Assembly (NCBI GenBank): GCA_007988785.1
Contig: BJUU01000018.1
Span: forward strand, 1 to 55,190
Length of the DNA stretch: 55,190 nt
From: Agrococcus baldri
GTDB lineage: Bacteria; Actinomycetota; Actinomycetes; Actinomycetales; Microbacteriaceae
Direction: 5' to 3'
The translations under genes were made by a program, and so were the position numbers. Under the pieces are notes generated by a model. The model was not told where the DNA came from and searched no databases. It saw only the letters and a list, made by a program, of their open reading frames with translations. Shown one piece after another: positions 17,522 through 26,282 of the stretch. Each line of letters begins with the position of its first letter. Position 1 is the stretch's first letter.

Positions 17522-18499
17522 GTGGGATCGATCGTCGCGAAGAACCGCAAGCACCTCGTGCTGGCGACCGGAAGGTCGCACCCGGAGCTCGCGAGCGCCG
17601 TCGCGGCAGAGATCGGCACCGATCTCATGGATGTCGACAGCCGCACCTTCGCGAACGGCGAGATCTACGCCCGCTTCCAGGGATCGGTGCGCGGCTCGGA
17701 CGCGTTCATCATGCAGTCGTACTGCAGGCCCGTGAACGAGTGGCTCATGGAGCAGCTCATCATGGTCGATGCGCTCAAGCGCGCCTCGGCCAAGCGCATC
17801 ACGGTCGTCATGCCGTACTACCCCTACTCGCGCCAGGACAAGAAGGGCCGCGGCCGCGAGCCGATCTCGGCCCGCCTGGTCGCCGATCTGTTCAAGAAGG
17901 CCGGCGCCGACCGCATCATGTCGATCGACATCCATGCGGCGCAGATCCAGGGCTTCTTCGACGGGCCCTTCGACCACCTCTTCGCGATGCCGGTGCTGCT
18001 CGAGCACTTCAAGCACACCGTCGACCCCGAGACGCTCACGGTCGTCTCGCCCGACATGGGGCGCGTGCGCGTCGCCGACGTCTGGAGCGACAAGCTCGGC
18101 GCCCCGCTGGCGATCATCCACAAGCGCCGCGACCCGCTGGTGCCGAACCAGGTCTCGGTGCACGAGATCGTCGGCAAGGTCGAGGGCCGCACCTGCCTGC
18201 TGGTCGACGACATGATCGACACCGGCCGCACGATCGTGAAGGCGGCGGAGGCGCTGAAGGCGAACGGCGCGACGAACGTCATCGTGGCCGCGACGCACGC
18301 GATCTTCTCCGAGCCGGCATCCGAGATCCTGAACTCCGAGGTGATCGACAAGGTGGTCGTGACCGACACGCTGCCGCTGGGCGAGGATCAGCGCTTCGAG
18401 AAGCTCGAGGTGCTCTCGATCGCGCCGCTGCTCGCGCGCGCCATCACCGAGGTCTTCGAGGACGGCTCGGTCACGAGCCTGTTCGACGGGGCAGCCTGA
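17522..18499 (+). CDS. prs: Ribose-phosphate pyrophosphokinase (PRPP synthetase)
   Basis: Makes phosphoribosyl pyrophosphate from ribose 5-phosphate and ATP for nucleotide, His and Trp synthesis. The 325-residue protein has FANGEIYARF near 42, MPYYPYSRQDKK near 98 (ATP-site loop), SIDIHAAQIQGFF near 138 and the PRPP-binding motif LLVDDMIDTGRT near 230. Length matches class I bacterial enzymes. The GTG start follows GGAGG with a 7-base gap and lies just after glmU, the usual glmU-prs pairing. Confidence 0.95.
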   Translation: MGSIVAKNRKHLVLATGRSHPELASAVAAEIGTDLMDVDSRTFANGEIYARFQGSVRGSDAFIMQSYCRPVNEWLMEQLIMVDALKRASAKRITVVMPYYPYSRQDKKGRGREPISARLVADLFKKAGADRIMSIDIHAAQIQGFFDGPFDHLFAMPVLLEHFKHTVDPETLTVVSPDMGRVRVADVWSDKLGAPLAIIHKRRDPLVPNQVSVHEIVGKVEGRTCLLVDDMIDTGRTIVKAAEALKANGATNVIVAATHAIFSEPASEILNSEVIDKVVVTDTLPLGEDQRFEKLEVLSIAPLLARAITEVFEDGSVTSLFDGAA

Positions 18500-18504
18500 G
18501 CGGA

Positions 18505-18521
18505 TCCTCGCCGGTCGAGGA
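18505..18521 (+). terminator. Possible terminator hairpin after prs
   Basis: TCCTCG and CGAGGA pair over a CCGGT loop, 6 bases after the prs stop. The stem is short and there is no T-run. Confidence 0.28.
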
Positions 18522-18550
18522 GCGCGCGGACAGCGTCCCTCGAGACCACC

Positions 18551-18556
18551 TACGCT
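18551..18556 (+). promoter_or_regulatory. -10 hexamer TACGCT, leaderless promoter of rlmC
   Basis: TACGCT ends 6 bases before the ATG at 18563, with no ribosome binding site between. Confidence 0.5.
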
Positions 18557-18562
18557 GACCAG

Positions 18563-19693
18563 ATGCAGACGACCGAGTCGCGGGCGCTCGACTGCGCCTA
18601 CTTCGACAGCTGGCGCTGCCGATCCTGCACGCTGCTGGCCACGCCCTACGAGCGCCAGCTCGCCGACAAGCAGGCGGCGGTGGCGGATGCGCTGCCCGCG
18701 CTGGCATGGGATGCCCCGTTCGCGAGCGCGGCCGGGGGATTCCGCAACAAGGCGAAGATGGCGGTGGCCGGCACCCTCGAGGCGCCCACGCTCGGCATCC
18801 TCGCGGTCGACGGCTCCGGCATCGACCTGCAGGCCTGCCCGCTGCACGAGCAGCCCATCCAGGACGCCATGCCCCGCCTCGAGTCCTTCGTGCGCGAGGC
18901 ACGGCTGACCCCCTATGACGTGCCGAGCCGGCGCGGCGAGCTCAAGCACCTCATCGTCACCGCCTCGCCCGACGGCGAGCTGGCCCTGCGGCTCGTGCTG
19001 CGCTCGAGCGAGGCCGTGCCGCGCATCGCCAAGCACCTGCCCGCGCTCGCCGACGCGCTGCCGCTCGTCAGCGCATCCGTCAACCTGCTGCCCGAGCACA
19101 GGGCCGTGCTCGAGGGCGATGAGGAGACGGTGCTGCTGGGCGGCACGCTCGTCATGCGCGTGAACGCGGTGCCGCTGCGGCTCAAGCCCCGCAGCTTCTT
19201 CCAGACCAACACCGCCGTCGCCGCCGGCCTCTACCGGCAGGCCACCGCCTGGATCGACGAGGCGTCGCCCGCGAGCCTGCTCGACCTCTACTGCGGCGTC
19301 GGCGGCTTCGCGCTGCACGCCGCGCGCCCGGGCCGCGCGGTCGCGGGCGTCGAGGTCGCGGCCGACGCGATCGAGGCGGCCCGCGAGTGCGCGGCGGAGC
19401 TGGGGGCGGATGCGTCGTTCGCGGTCGGCGATGCCACCTCCGTCGACCTCGAGGGCACCGGGGCGCCGGAGCTCGTGGTGGTCAACCCGCCGCGCCGCGG
19501 CATCGGCCCGCTCGCCGACCGGCTCGAGCGCTCGGCGGTGGATCGGGTGGTGTACTCGAGCTGCAACCCGGCGACGCTCGCGAAGGATCTCGCGGCGATG
19601 CCGTCGCTGAGCCCCGTGCGGGGCAGGCTGTTCGACATGTTCCCGCACACCGGCCACGCCGAGGTGCTGGTCGAGCTGCGGCGAGGGGCCTGA
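18563..19693 (+). CDS. rlmC: 23S rRNA (uracil(747)-C5)-methyltransferase
   Basis: SAM-dependent RNA m5U methyltransferase of 376 residues. The N-terminus carries the iron-sulfur cysteines C11, C19, C22 and C92 (RCRSC and QACPLH). The SAM-binding motif is LDLYCGVGGFALH near 242, the VVVNPPRRG motif is near 305, and the catalytic cysteine lies in SSCNPATL near 334. The Cys-rich start right after the initiator, without a TRAM domain, points to RlmC/RumB rather than RlmD or TrmA; the exact target base is inferred. It is convergent with the next gene, 8 bases apart. Confidence 0.9.
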   Translation: MQTTESRALDCAYFDSWRCRSCTLLATPYERQLADKQAAVADALPALAWDAPFASAAGGFRNKAKMAVAGTLEAPTLGILAVDGSGIDLQACPLHEQPIQDAMPRLESFVREARLTPYDVPSRRGELKHLIVTASPDGELALRLVLRSSEAVPRIAKHLPALADALPLVSASVNLLPEHRAVLEGDEETVLLGGTLVMRVNAVPLRLKPRSFFQTNTAVAAGLYRQATAWIDEASPASLLDLYCGVGGFALHAARPGRAVAGVEVAADAIEAARECAAELGADASFAVGDATSVDLEGTGAPELVVVNPPRRGIGPLADRLERSAVDRVVYSSCNPATLAKDLAAMPSLSPVRGRLFDMFPHTGHAEVLVELRRGA

Positions 19694-19701
19694 GCGCGCC
19701 G

Positions 19702-22230
19702 TCAGGGCGTCGCGGGCTGCGGCCGGCGTGCGGCTCGTCCGACGGGCACCGGTGCGGGCAGCGCCGAGAGCTTCGCGAGCACCGCGCCTGCGGGCGAGCC
19801 GGCGGTGGCGCGCTCGGCGGCCGCGCCCTCCCACCGCCGCCGGGCGGTGCCCTCGTCGCCCGCCGCGCGGGCGCAGTCGCCGAGATCCTCCAGGCAGTCC
19901 GCGGCGCCGATGCGGTCGCCGAGCGAGCGCGCCAGGCGCAGCGCGTCGTCGAACGTGGCGCGCGCAGTCTCGATCGCGCCACGGCCGAGCCGGGTGCCGC
20001 CGAGCGTGCGCAGCAGCTCGAGCTCGGCCTGCTGCATGCCCGCCGCACGGGCGGCGCCGAGCCCCCGCTCGGCGAGCTCCGCCGCCTCTTCGAGGTTGCC
20101 CAGCGCGCACAGCGAGGCCGCGAGGTTCGACGTCGCCACGACGGTGCCGGGCACGTGGCCGAGCGACTCCATGGCGGTGAGGCCGTGCTGGGCCTCGACG
20201 GCCGCGGCGGCGGGATCGTCGAGCTCGAGCAGCAGCTTCGCCAGGTTGACGTGCCCGCGGGCGGCCGCGGCGAGGTCGCCGCAGCGTGCGCTGATGGTCG
20301 TCGAGCGCTCGAGCGACGCCCGGCAGGCGGCCAGCTCGCCCGTGCGCAGCTGCAGCAGCGCCATGCTGTTCCACAGCAGCCCCTCGCGCCACAGGTCGTC
20401 CTGCCCGAGCGCTGCCTCGATGCCGCGCTCGAGGCAGACCCGGGCCTCCACGGTGCGGCCCTGCGCCAGCAGGCTCGTGCCGAGCGCGCCCAGCGCCAGC
20501 GGCGCCTCGGCCGGCCAGCCCGGGAGCGCCCGGTCGACGCCCGAGAGCACCGCCTCCGCCTCGGCGCTGCGGCCGGTGTGGGTCAGGGTCGCGCCGAGGT
20601 CGACCAGCGCCCGCAGCTCGCCCTCCGCGTCGCCGCGCTCGCGGGCGACGCGCAGCGCCTCGCGGAAGAGCCGCTCGGCATCGTCGGCGCGGCCGGCGCG
20701 ATGGAGGGCGTCGTCCAGGGTCTCGGCGATGAGGTTGACCGGTGCCGGGCCGTCGTCGGCGGATGCGTGCAGCGCGACGTGCAGGAGCAGGTCGAGGTCG
20801 TCGGTGAAGGTCGCCTCGGCCTCCTCGCGGGTCGCCGGCGCAGGGCGGTGGGCGGTGCGCGGCGCGCGCCCCGCGGACTGCCGCGATCGGCTGCGCCCGA
20901 GGTGCGCCGACCAGGCACGATCGATGACGCTGCGGTGCAGGCGCTCGGCCGCTGCGCGTCGTCGCGAGGCCGGGTCGAGCTCGAGGCCCCGGTCGGCTGC
21001 GTGCACGCGCACCAGCTCGTGCATCTCGACCGCGCCGGCGGCTGAGCGGGTGATGAGGCTGTGCCGCGCGAGCTCGGCCAGCGCCGCGTCGACCTCGTCG
21101 GCCGCGGCGTCGGCGATCACCCGGATGCTCTCGCCGTCGAGCAGCGCGACGGGGTGGGCGGCGAGCCCGCGCAGCAGCCGCTGCGCGGGCTCGGAGAGCA
21201 CGCGGTAGGTGGCCTCGAGCGAGCGGGCGACCGGCGCGTCGAGCCGCAGGCCCGCACGTCGCGCGCGAGCGAGCTCCAGGTGCTCGGCGAGCGTCCAGCC
21301 CGCGGCCGCGGCGACCCGGCTCGCCGTGATGCTGACGGCGAGCGGCTGATGCTCGGTCAGCTGCAGCAGCTCCTCGGCCGCGCGCGGATCGCGCTCGATC
21401 GCCGCGCGCCCGGCGAGCGCGTCGAGCAGCGCGAGCGACTCGTAGGGGGCGAACAGCGGCAGCTCCATCGGGCGGAAGCGGGGCGCGGCGGCGACGATCC
21501 TGCTGGTCACGATCACCATCCCCGGCGGGTCCGGGACGATCGCCTCGACCTGCTCGAGCGATGCCGCGTCGTCGAGCAGCAGCACGCGCCGCTGCGCGCG
21601 CAGCAGGTCGCGCAGCAGCCGCCGGGCCGACGCTGCGGGCAGCGGCCCGCTGCGGTCGCCGAGCACGCGCAGCGCCGCGCGGACGACCGCCTGCGGGTCC
21701 GCGGGCGGGCCGACGGGGCTGTGCCCGCGCAGGTCGGCGACCACCGCGCCGTCGGCGGCGCCCGAGTCGATCGCCTCGCGAGCCGCCTGCACCGCGAGCG
21801 CGGTCTTGCCCGCCCCCGGCATGGCGCTGATCCAGTGGGCGCCCGGCCGCCCGGTGAGCGCGGCCAGCTCCCGGGCCCTGCCGACGAACGGCGCAGCGGG
21901 CGCGGGCAGCGCGTCGGTCACCGTCACCACCGCCGCGGCGCCGATCCGCTGGCCGAGCACGGCGAGCGCCGAGGCCCAGGCGCGCGCGGTCGCCTCGTCG
22001 CGCGCGAGCGCCCGCACGATCGCGATGATGAGGGCGGTGTCGAACCGCTTGCGGCCATCGCGGAAGCAGTCGTACACCGTCGCTCGGGAGACGGCGCCCT
22101 CGCGGCCGCTCGCGGTGCGCAGCGCCGTCACCCGGCGCGCGACCTCCGCATAGGACGGGTCGCCGGCCTCGGCGCGCAGCGCGCGGAGCCGGGCGGGCAC
22201 CTCGTCGGTGCGCAGCGGGGGCGTGCTCAT
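19702..22230 (-). CDS. Large HTH / NB-ARC-type NTPase / TPR regulatory protein
   Basis: 842 residues in three parts. Residues 10-95 are helical and look like an XRE-type helix-turn-helix (SYAEVARRVTALR, then SRATVYDCFRDGRKRFD). Residues about 110-430 form a STAND NTPase: FVGRARELAAL, P-loop AMPGAGKT at 136-143, Walker B RRVLLLDDAA at 216-222, then a winged-helix-like stretch. Residues about 520-830 are degenerate tetratricopeptide repeats rich in Ala, Leu and Arg. STAND proteins switch on by oligomerising when a ligand meets the repeat domain. It lacks the BTAD domain of AfsR/SARP regulators. ATG at 22230 follows AGGAG. It is divergent from the coiled-coil gene (176 bases), which is its most likely target. 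Ligand unknown. Confidence 0.82.
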   Translation of the reverse strand: MSTPPLRTDEVPARLRALRAEAGDPSYAEVARRVTALRTASGREGAVSRATVYDCFRDGRKRFDTALIIAIVRALARDEATARAWASALAVLGQRIGAAAVVTVTDALPAPAAPFVGRARELAALTGRPGAHWISAMPGAGKTALAVQAAREAIDSGAADGAVVADLRGHSPVGPPADPQAVVRAALRVLGDRSGPLPAASARRLLRDLLRAQRRVLLLDDAASLEQVEAIVPDPPGMVIVTSRIVAAAPRFRPMELPLFAPYESLALLDALAGRAAIERDPRAAEELLQLTEHQPLAVSITASRVAAAAGWTLAEHLELARARRAGLRLDAPVARSLEATYRVLSEPAQRLLRGLAAHPVALLDGESIRVIADAAADEVDAALAELARHSLITRSAAGAVEMHELVRVHAADRGLELDPASRRRAAAERLHRSVIDRAWSAHLGRSRSRQSAGRAPRTAHRPAPATREEAEATFTDDLDLLLHVALHASADDGPAPVNLIAETLDDALHRAGRADDAERLFREALRVARERGDAEGELRALVDLGATLTHTGRSAEAEAVLSGVDRALPGWPAEAPLALGALGTSLLAQGRTVEARVCLERGIEAALGQDDLWREGLLWNSMALLQLRTGELAACRASLERSTTISARCGDLAAAARGHVNLAKLLLELDDPAAAAVEAQHGLTAMESLGHVPGTVVATSNLAASLCALGNLEEAAELAERGLGAARAAGMQQAELELLRTLGGTRLGRGAIETARATFDDALRLARSLGDRIGAADCLEDLGDCARAAGDEGTARRRWEGAAAERATAGSPAGAVLAKLSALPAPVPVGRAARRPQPATP

Positions 22231-22406
22231 GGCGCTCCTGATCCTCGTCGGTCTCCTGATTCTGCTGCCTCCGCGGTGGCATCGCACGCGCGCGGCGTCC
22301 GGAGTTGTTGGGGAACCGTGCGCGCGGGCCGGCGCGCGGGCACAGTGTGCACGGGCGAGCCCGCCGCGTCGGCCGACGGCGCAGCGGCCGAGCGGAGGAG
22401 CACGAG

Positions 22407-23582
22407 ATGAGCGATCGCGAGCGAGAGCAGCCGCAGCCGGCCGACGGCGCGCCGGTGCGCAGGAAGCGCACGCTGCTGTGGGTCGGCGTCGCCGGCGTCG
22501 CGGCGCTGGTGGTCTCGGCCGGCGTCGCCATCCCGATGGTCGCGCAGGCCCAGCGCGTCGAGGCGTACGGCGCGCTCGCCGCGCAGCGTGACGCGTCGCT
22601 CGCGCAGCGGGCGGAGGCTCAGGTGCGGCTGGACGCCGCGATCGCGCTGGCGGTCGCGCAGCGCGGCGAGTCGATCGCGCTCGCCGAGCGTGCCGTGGCG
22701 CTCGGCCAGGCCGCCGAGCCCGTCCTGAGCGCCGAGCGCGCGGGCGAGCTGACGGCGGCGGGCGAGGCGGCGATCGAGGCCATCGACGCGGCCGTCCCGG
22801 CGCCAGCGGAGGACGACGACCGGGCGCAGCTGCACGCGTCGCTCGCGGAGGCGGCCGACCGGCTGCGCGCGGAGGACGAGGCGGCGCTCGCCGCAGCCGA
22901 TGCCGCCGGCGAGGAGCCGCCGGCACCGGTGGCGATCGCGTCGTTCCTGCTGCTCGACGTCGCGGGCGCGACGGCCGTGCTGTCGATCGAGCCGCACCCC
23001 GAGGCTGCCGAGACGGTCGCCGACGACGCGGTCACCGACGAGGTGATCGAGCAGACGCAGACCCATCTGGCCGACATCGAGCGGCAGAACGAGGCGCTCG
23101 CCAGGTCGATCGCCGACGAGGAGGCCGGCATGCTCGCCCTCGGCGAGGCCCTCCAGCCCGCCCACGACGCGCTGGTCGCGGCCGCCGCGTCCGCCACCGC
23201 GCAGGCGGCCCAGATCGTCGAGCAGACGGCGAAGGCCCCGGATGCGTCGGAAGCCGTCACGACGTCGGCGCAGCACGCGCAGGAGCTCGGTGCGGACGCG
23301 GATGCCGCGCAGCTGCTGGAGGCGCTCGAGGGGTACGTGGCCGCGGCGGGTGCCGCGCAGACCGCGCACGCGGAGGCGGTCGAGGCCGAGCGGGCGGCTG
23401 CGGCCGCTGCGGAGGCCAGGGCTGCGGAGGCCCGCGCTGCGGCGGCCCGGCAGGCCGCGGCGGGGCAGAGCCGGGGCGGCACCTCGAACGCGGGCAACGG
23501 CTCGTCGGACTCCCCGCGGCTGTGCGCGCGCTACCGGCCGGACTGGGGCGGCGGCGGGAGCCTGGTGCTCGTGCCCTGCTGA
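22407..23582 (+). CDS. Membrane-anchored extracytoplasmic coiled-coil protein, function unknown
   Basis: 391 residues: a short charged N-terminus, one membrane helix (residues 22-45, LLWVGVAGVAALVVSAGVAI) and a long, almost wholly helical, Ala/Glu/Gln-rich part with heptad-like spacing to about residue 360. A Ser/Gly linker and a compact tail with two cysteines (RLCARYRPDW and VLVPC at the very end) follow. The tail could be a disulfide-closed cap or a small binding module. I recognise no family. ATG at 22407 follows GGAGGAG. It is divergent from the STAND regulator, suggesting a sensor/regulator-effector pair. Composition is like its neighbours, so there is no sign of recent transfer. Confidence 0.8.
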   Translation: MSDREREQPQPADGAPVRRKRTLLWVGVAGVAALVVSAGVAIPMVAQAQRVEAYGALAAQRDASLAQRAEAQVRLDAAIALAVAQRGESIALAERAVALGQAAEPVLSAERAGELTAAGEAAIEAIDAAVPAPAEDDDRAQLHASLAEAADRLRAEDEAALAAADAAGEEPPAPVAIASFLLLDVAGATAVLSIEPHPEAAETVADDAVTDEVIEQTQTHLADIERQNEALARSIADEEAGMLALGEALQPAHDALVAAAASATAQAAQIVEQTAKAPDASEAVTTSAQHAQELGADADAAQLLEALEGYVAAAGAAQTAHAEAVEAERAAAAAAEARAAEARAAAARQAAAGQSRGGTSNAGNGSSDSPRLCARYRPDWGGGGSLVLVPC

Positions 23583-23620
23583 TCCCGGCCGCCGCGCACC
23601 GCGCGTTCACCGGCGCGCCG

Positions 23621-23626
23621 TAGCCT
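23621..23626 (+). promoter_or_regulatory. -10 hexamer TAGCCT, leaderless promoter of the APC permease
   Basis: TAGCCT ends 6 bases before the ATG at 23633. Confidence 0.5.
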
Positions 23627-23632
23627 CGCGGC

Positions 23633-24949
23633 ATGACCCAGCTCGAGCGGCGCATCGGCGTGCCCGGCGCGATCGCGATCGGCCTCGGAGCCATGATCGG
23701 CGGCGGCCTGTTCTTCGTCTGGGCACCCGCCGCGGCGCTCGCGGGCCCGATGCTGCCGGCCGCCATCGCGCTCGCCGGCGCCATCGCGGTGCTCAACGCG
23801 CTCTCGACCGCGCAGCTGGCGATGGAGCACCCGGTCTCCGGCGGCGCCTACGCGTACGGCCGCGCCGAGGTGGGCGAGCAGGTGGGCTTCGCCGCCGGCT
23901 GGATGTTCCTCACCGGCAAGACCGCCTCCGCCGCCGCCATCGCCGTGATCGCCGGTCAGCACCTCTGGCCCGAGCACGCGAGCTGGGTGGCGGCCGCCTG
24001 CGTCGCGGCGCTCGCGGCGCTCAACATGCTGGGCGTGCGGGTGACCGCCTGGGTCTCCAGCGGCATCGTCGCGATCGTGCTGCTGGTGGTGCTCGCCGCG
24101 CTCGCGTGGGCCGCCTTCGGCCAGCCGATCGCGCCGGGGGCCGGCGAATTCGGCTTCGTCGGCGGCACGGGTGACGCGCTCGGCACCGGGGGCGCACCCG
24201 GCGCCGCCGGGCCGCTCGGCTGGCTCACCGCATCCGGCATGCTCTTCTTCGCCTTCGCCGGCTACGCCCGCATGGCGACGCTCGGCGAGGAGGTGCGCGC
24301 GCCGCGCCGCACGCTGCCGATCGCGATCGTCGCGGGGCTCGCGATCGTGCTCGCGCTCTACGCGGCGGCGGGCTGGGCCACGAGCGCGAGGCTCGGCCTC
24401 GCGCTGCCCGGATCGGTGACGCCGCTCGCCGACCTGGTGGGCCACCCGGTGCTGCACGCGGCGGTGCTCGGGGCCGGCGCGCTCGCGTGCCTCGGCTCGC
24501 TCATCGGGATCCTCGCGGGCCTCAGCCGCACGGGCCTCGCGATGGCGCGCAACCGCGACCTGCCGGGCCCGCTGAGCCGCATCGCCGCCCGCACCCGCAC
24601 GCCGATCGCCTCGGAGGCGGCCACGGCGCTGGTCGCGATCGTGGCGGCGCTGACGCTCCCGGCGGGCGGCCTGGTCGCCTTCTCGTCGACGTGCGTGCTC
24701 AGCTACTACGCCGTCGCGCACCTCTCGGCGATCCGCATGCGGGCGACCGCCCGTGCGGGCACGCGCGCCGGCGGCGGGGTGCGGATGTGGCTGCCGGCCT
24801 GGGTGCCGTGGCTCGGCGCGATCGCGTGCCTGGGCGTGGTGCTCACGCTGCCGTGGCAGGGCGTCGTGGGCGCCGCCGCCTGGCTGGCGCTGGGCCTCGC
24901 GGCCCGCGCGCTGCTGCGCCGCGCCGAGCCCGACGCCGCGACACGCTGA
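23633..24949 (+). CDS. APC-family amino acid permease
   Basis: 438-residue integral membrane protein with about 12 hydrophobic helices. The first helix has the substrate-backbone motif GLGAMIGGGLFF of amino acid-polyamine-organocation transporters, and VSGGAYAYGRAEVGEQVGFAAGW matches the next conserved loop. FAFAGYARMATLGEEVRAPRRTLP near 205 is the conserved helix 6 to loop region. Substrate cannot be assigned from sequence; a cationic or neutral amino acid taken up with protons is usual. It appears to be transcribed alone from a leaderless promoter. Confidence 0.88.
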   Translation: MTQLERRIGVPGAIAIGLGAMIGGGLFFVWAPAAALAGPMLPAAIALAGAIAVLNALSTAQLAMEHPVSGGAYAYGRAEVGEQVGFAAGWMFLTGKTASAAAIAVIAGQHLWPEHASWVAAACVAALAALNMLGVRVTAWVSSGIVAIVLLVVLAALAWAAFGQPIAPGAGEFGFVGGTGDALGTGGAPGAAGPLGWLTASGMLFFAFAGYARMATLGEEVRAPRRTLPIAIVAGLAIVLALYAAAGWATSARLGLALPGSVTPLADLVGHPVLHAAVLGAGALACLGSLIGILAGLSRTGLAMARNRDLPGPLSRIAARTRTPIASEAATALVAIVAALTLPAGGLVAFSSTCVLSYYAVAHLSAIRMRATARAGTRAGGGVRMWLPAWVPWLGAIACLGVVLTLPWQGVVGAAAWLALGLAARALLRRAEPDAATR

Positions 24950-25038
24950 TCGCGCTGAGCGGACGCCGGGCGCGCTGGCTCGCGCGGCCGGTGCGCGCTC
25001 GCGTACCGTGGCGGGTTCCGTGACGAGAGGAGCCTGAC

Positions 25039-26223
25039 GTGACCGACGTGCTCGATGTGCTGGTGCCGCTCGGCATCGCGCTGCTGATCGCCATCGCCGT
25101 GGCGGTCGCCGCGAGCCTGCTGCTGCTGGCGGTGACGGTCGCCACCGTGCGCTCGCACGAGCGTCGCGCGACGGTGCGACGGCAGCTGCGCTGGCCGATC
25201 GCCGCGCTCGCGGCGCTCGTCGCCTTCGGGCTTGCGTGGTCGGCGACCGGCGTGCGCGGCCTGCTGGGCGAGGCGGGCGAGATCGCCGCGCACGCGCTCG
25301 TGATCATCGCCATCGGCGCCACCGCGTGGCTCGTCGTGCGGCTGCTGGCGGTCGCGGGCGACGCGGTCATCGCGCGCTTCGGCGCCGCGCACGGCGACCG
25401 GCGCGCCCGCAAGGTGCAGACGCAGGTCGAGGTGCTGCGCCGCGTGCTGACCGCCGTGGTCATCATCGTCGCCGTCGGCATCGCGCTGTTCACCTTCGAG
25501 GCGGCGAGGGTGGCGGGCACGAGCCTGCTCGCCTCGGCCGGCCTCGCCTCGCTCGTCGCCGGCCTCGCCGCGCAGTCGGTGCTCGGCAACGTCTTCGCCG
25601 GCATCCAGCTGGTCGCCTCCGACGCGATCCGCGTCGACGACGTGGTGGTGGTCGAGGGGGAGTGGGGCACGATCGAGGAGATCACGCTCACCTACGTGGT
25701 CGTGCGCATCTGGGACGAGCGCCGGCTGGTGCTGCCCTCGACCCACTTCACGACGATGCCCTTCGAGAACTGGACGAGGCAGTCGAGCGAGGTGATGGGC
25801 GCGGTCGAGCTCGACGTCGACTGGCGCGTGCCGGTCGGCTCGATGCGCGCGGAGCTCGAGCGCATCCTCGCCGGATCCGAGGCCTGGGACGGCCGCGTGC
25901 AGGTGCTGCAGGTCTTCGACGCGGTCGGCGGGTTCATCCGCCTGCGGGTGCTCGTCACCGCCGCCGACGGCCTGACGCTCGCCGACCTGCGCTACACCGT
26001 GCGGGAGGGCCTCGTCACGTGGCTGCGCGAGCACCACCCCTACGCGCTGCCGCGCCAGCGGCTCGAGCTGCACGAGGCGCAGTCCGGCCGCGTCGCCGAC
26101 CGCGCGAGCGAGCCGCAGGGCCTGTTCACCGGCGACGCCGAGGCCGAGGCGCGCCGCGAGTCGATGCTCAACGCCGGCGAGGCGGTCGACGAGCGCGAGG
26201 CCGAGCCGGTCGAGCCCCGCTGA
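25039..26223 (+). CDS. MscS-family mechanosensitive ion channel
   Basis: The 394-residue protein has hydrophobic helices near 8-35, 50-70, 80-110 and 135-160. The pore helix is SAGLASLVAGLAAQSVLGNVFAG near 165-190, with the Ala/Gly ridge pattern of MscS. The beta domain follows: RVDDVVVVEGEWGTIEEITL, then WDERRLVLPSTHFTTMPFENW. Such channels release solutes upon hypo-osmotic shock. The C-terminal 60 residues are charged and disordered. The GTG start follows GAGAGGAG. A strong hairpin closes the gene downstream. Confidence 0.92.
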   Translation: MTDVLDVLVPLGIALLIAIAVAVAASLLLLAVTVATVRSHERRATVRRQLRWPIAALAALVAFGLAWSATGVRGLLGEAGEIAAHALVIIAIGATAWLVVRLLAVAGDAVIARFGAAHGDRRARKVQTQVEVLRRVLTAVVIIVAVGIALFTFEAARVAGTSLLASAGLASLVAGLAAQSVLGNVFAGIQLVASDAIRVDDVVVVEGEWGTIEEITLTYVVVRIWDERRLVLPSTHFTTMPFENWTRQSSEVMGAVELDVDWRVPVGSMRAELERILAGSEAWDGRVQVLQVFDAVGGFIRLRVLVTAADGLTLADLRYTVREGLVTWLREHHPYALPRQRLELHEAQSGRVADRASEPQGLFTGDAEAEARRESMLNAGEAVDEREAEPVEPR

Positions 26224-26228
26224 GACGA

Positions 26229-26258
26229 GCAGCGCCCTCCGGTGACGGAGGGCGCTGC
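26229..26258. terminator. Bidirectional terminator hairpin between mscS and dctA
   Basis: A perfect 12-bp stem (GCAGCGCCCTCC with GGAGGGCGCTGC) over a GGTGAC loop lies between two convergent stop codons (26223 and 26283). It has no T-run, as is common in GC-rich actinobacteria. Confidence 0.75.
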
Positions 26259-26282
26259 AGGTGACGGATGCGGTGGGCCGCG

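Noticed and set aside
17507-22531. 1674-residue open frame on the minus strand
   Set aside because: It runs antisense through prs and rlmC and in another frame of the STAND regulator. It is Arg/Ala-rich with no motifs, a typical open shadow frame at high GC.
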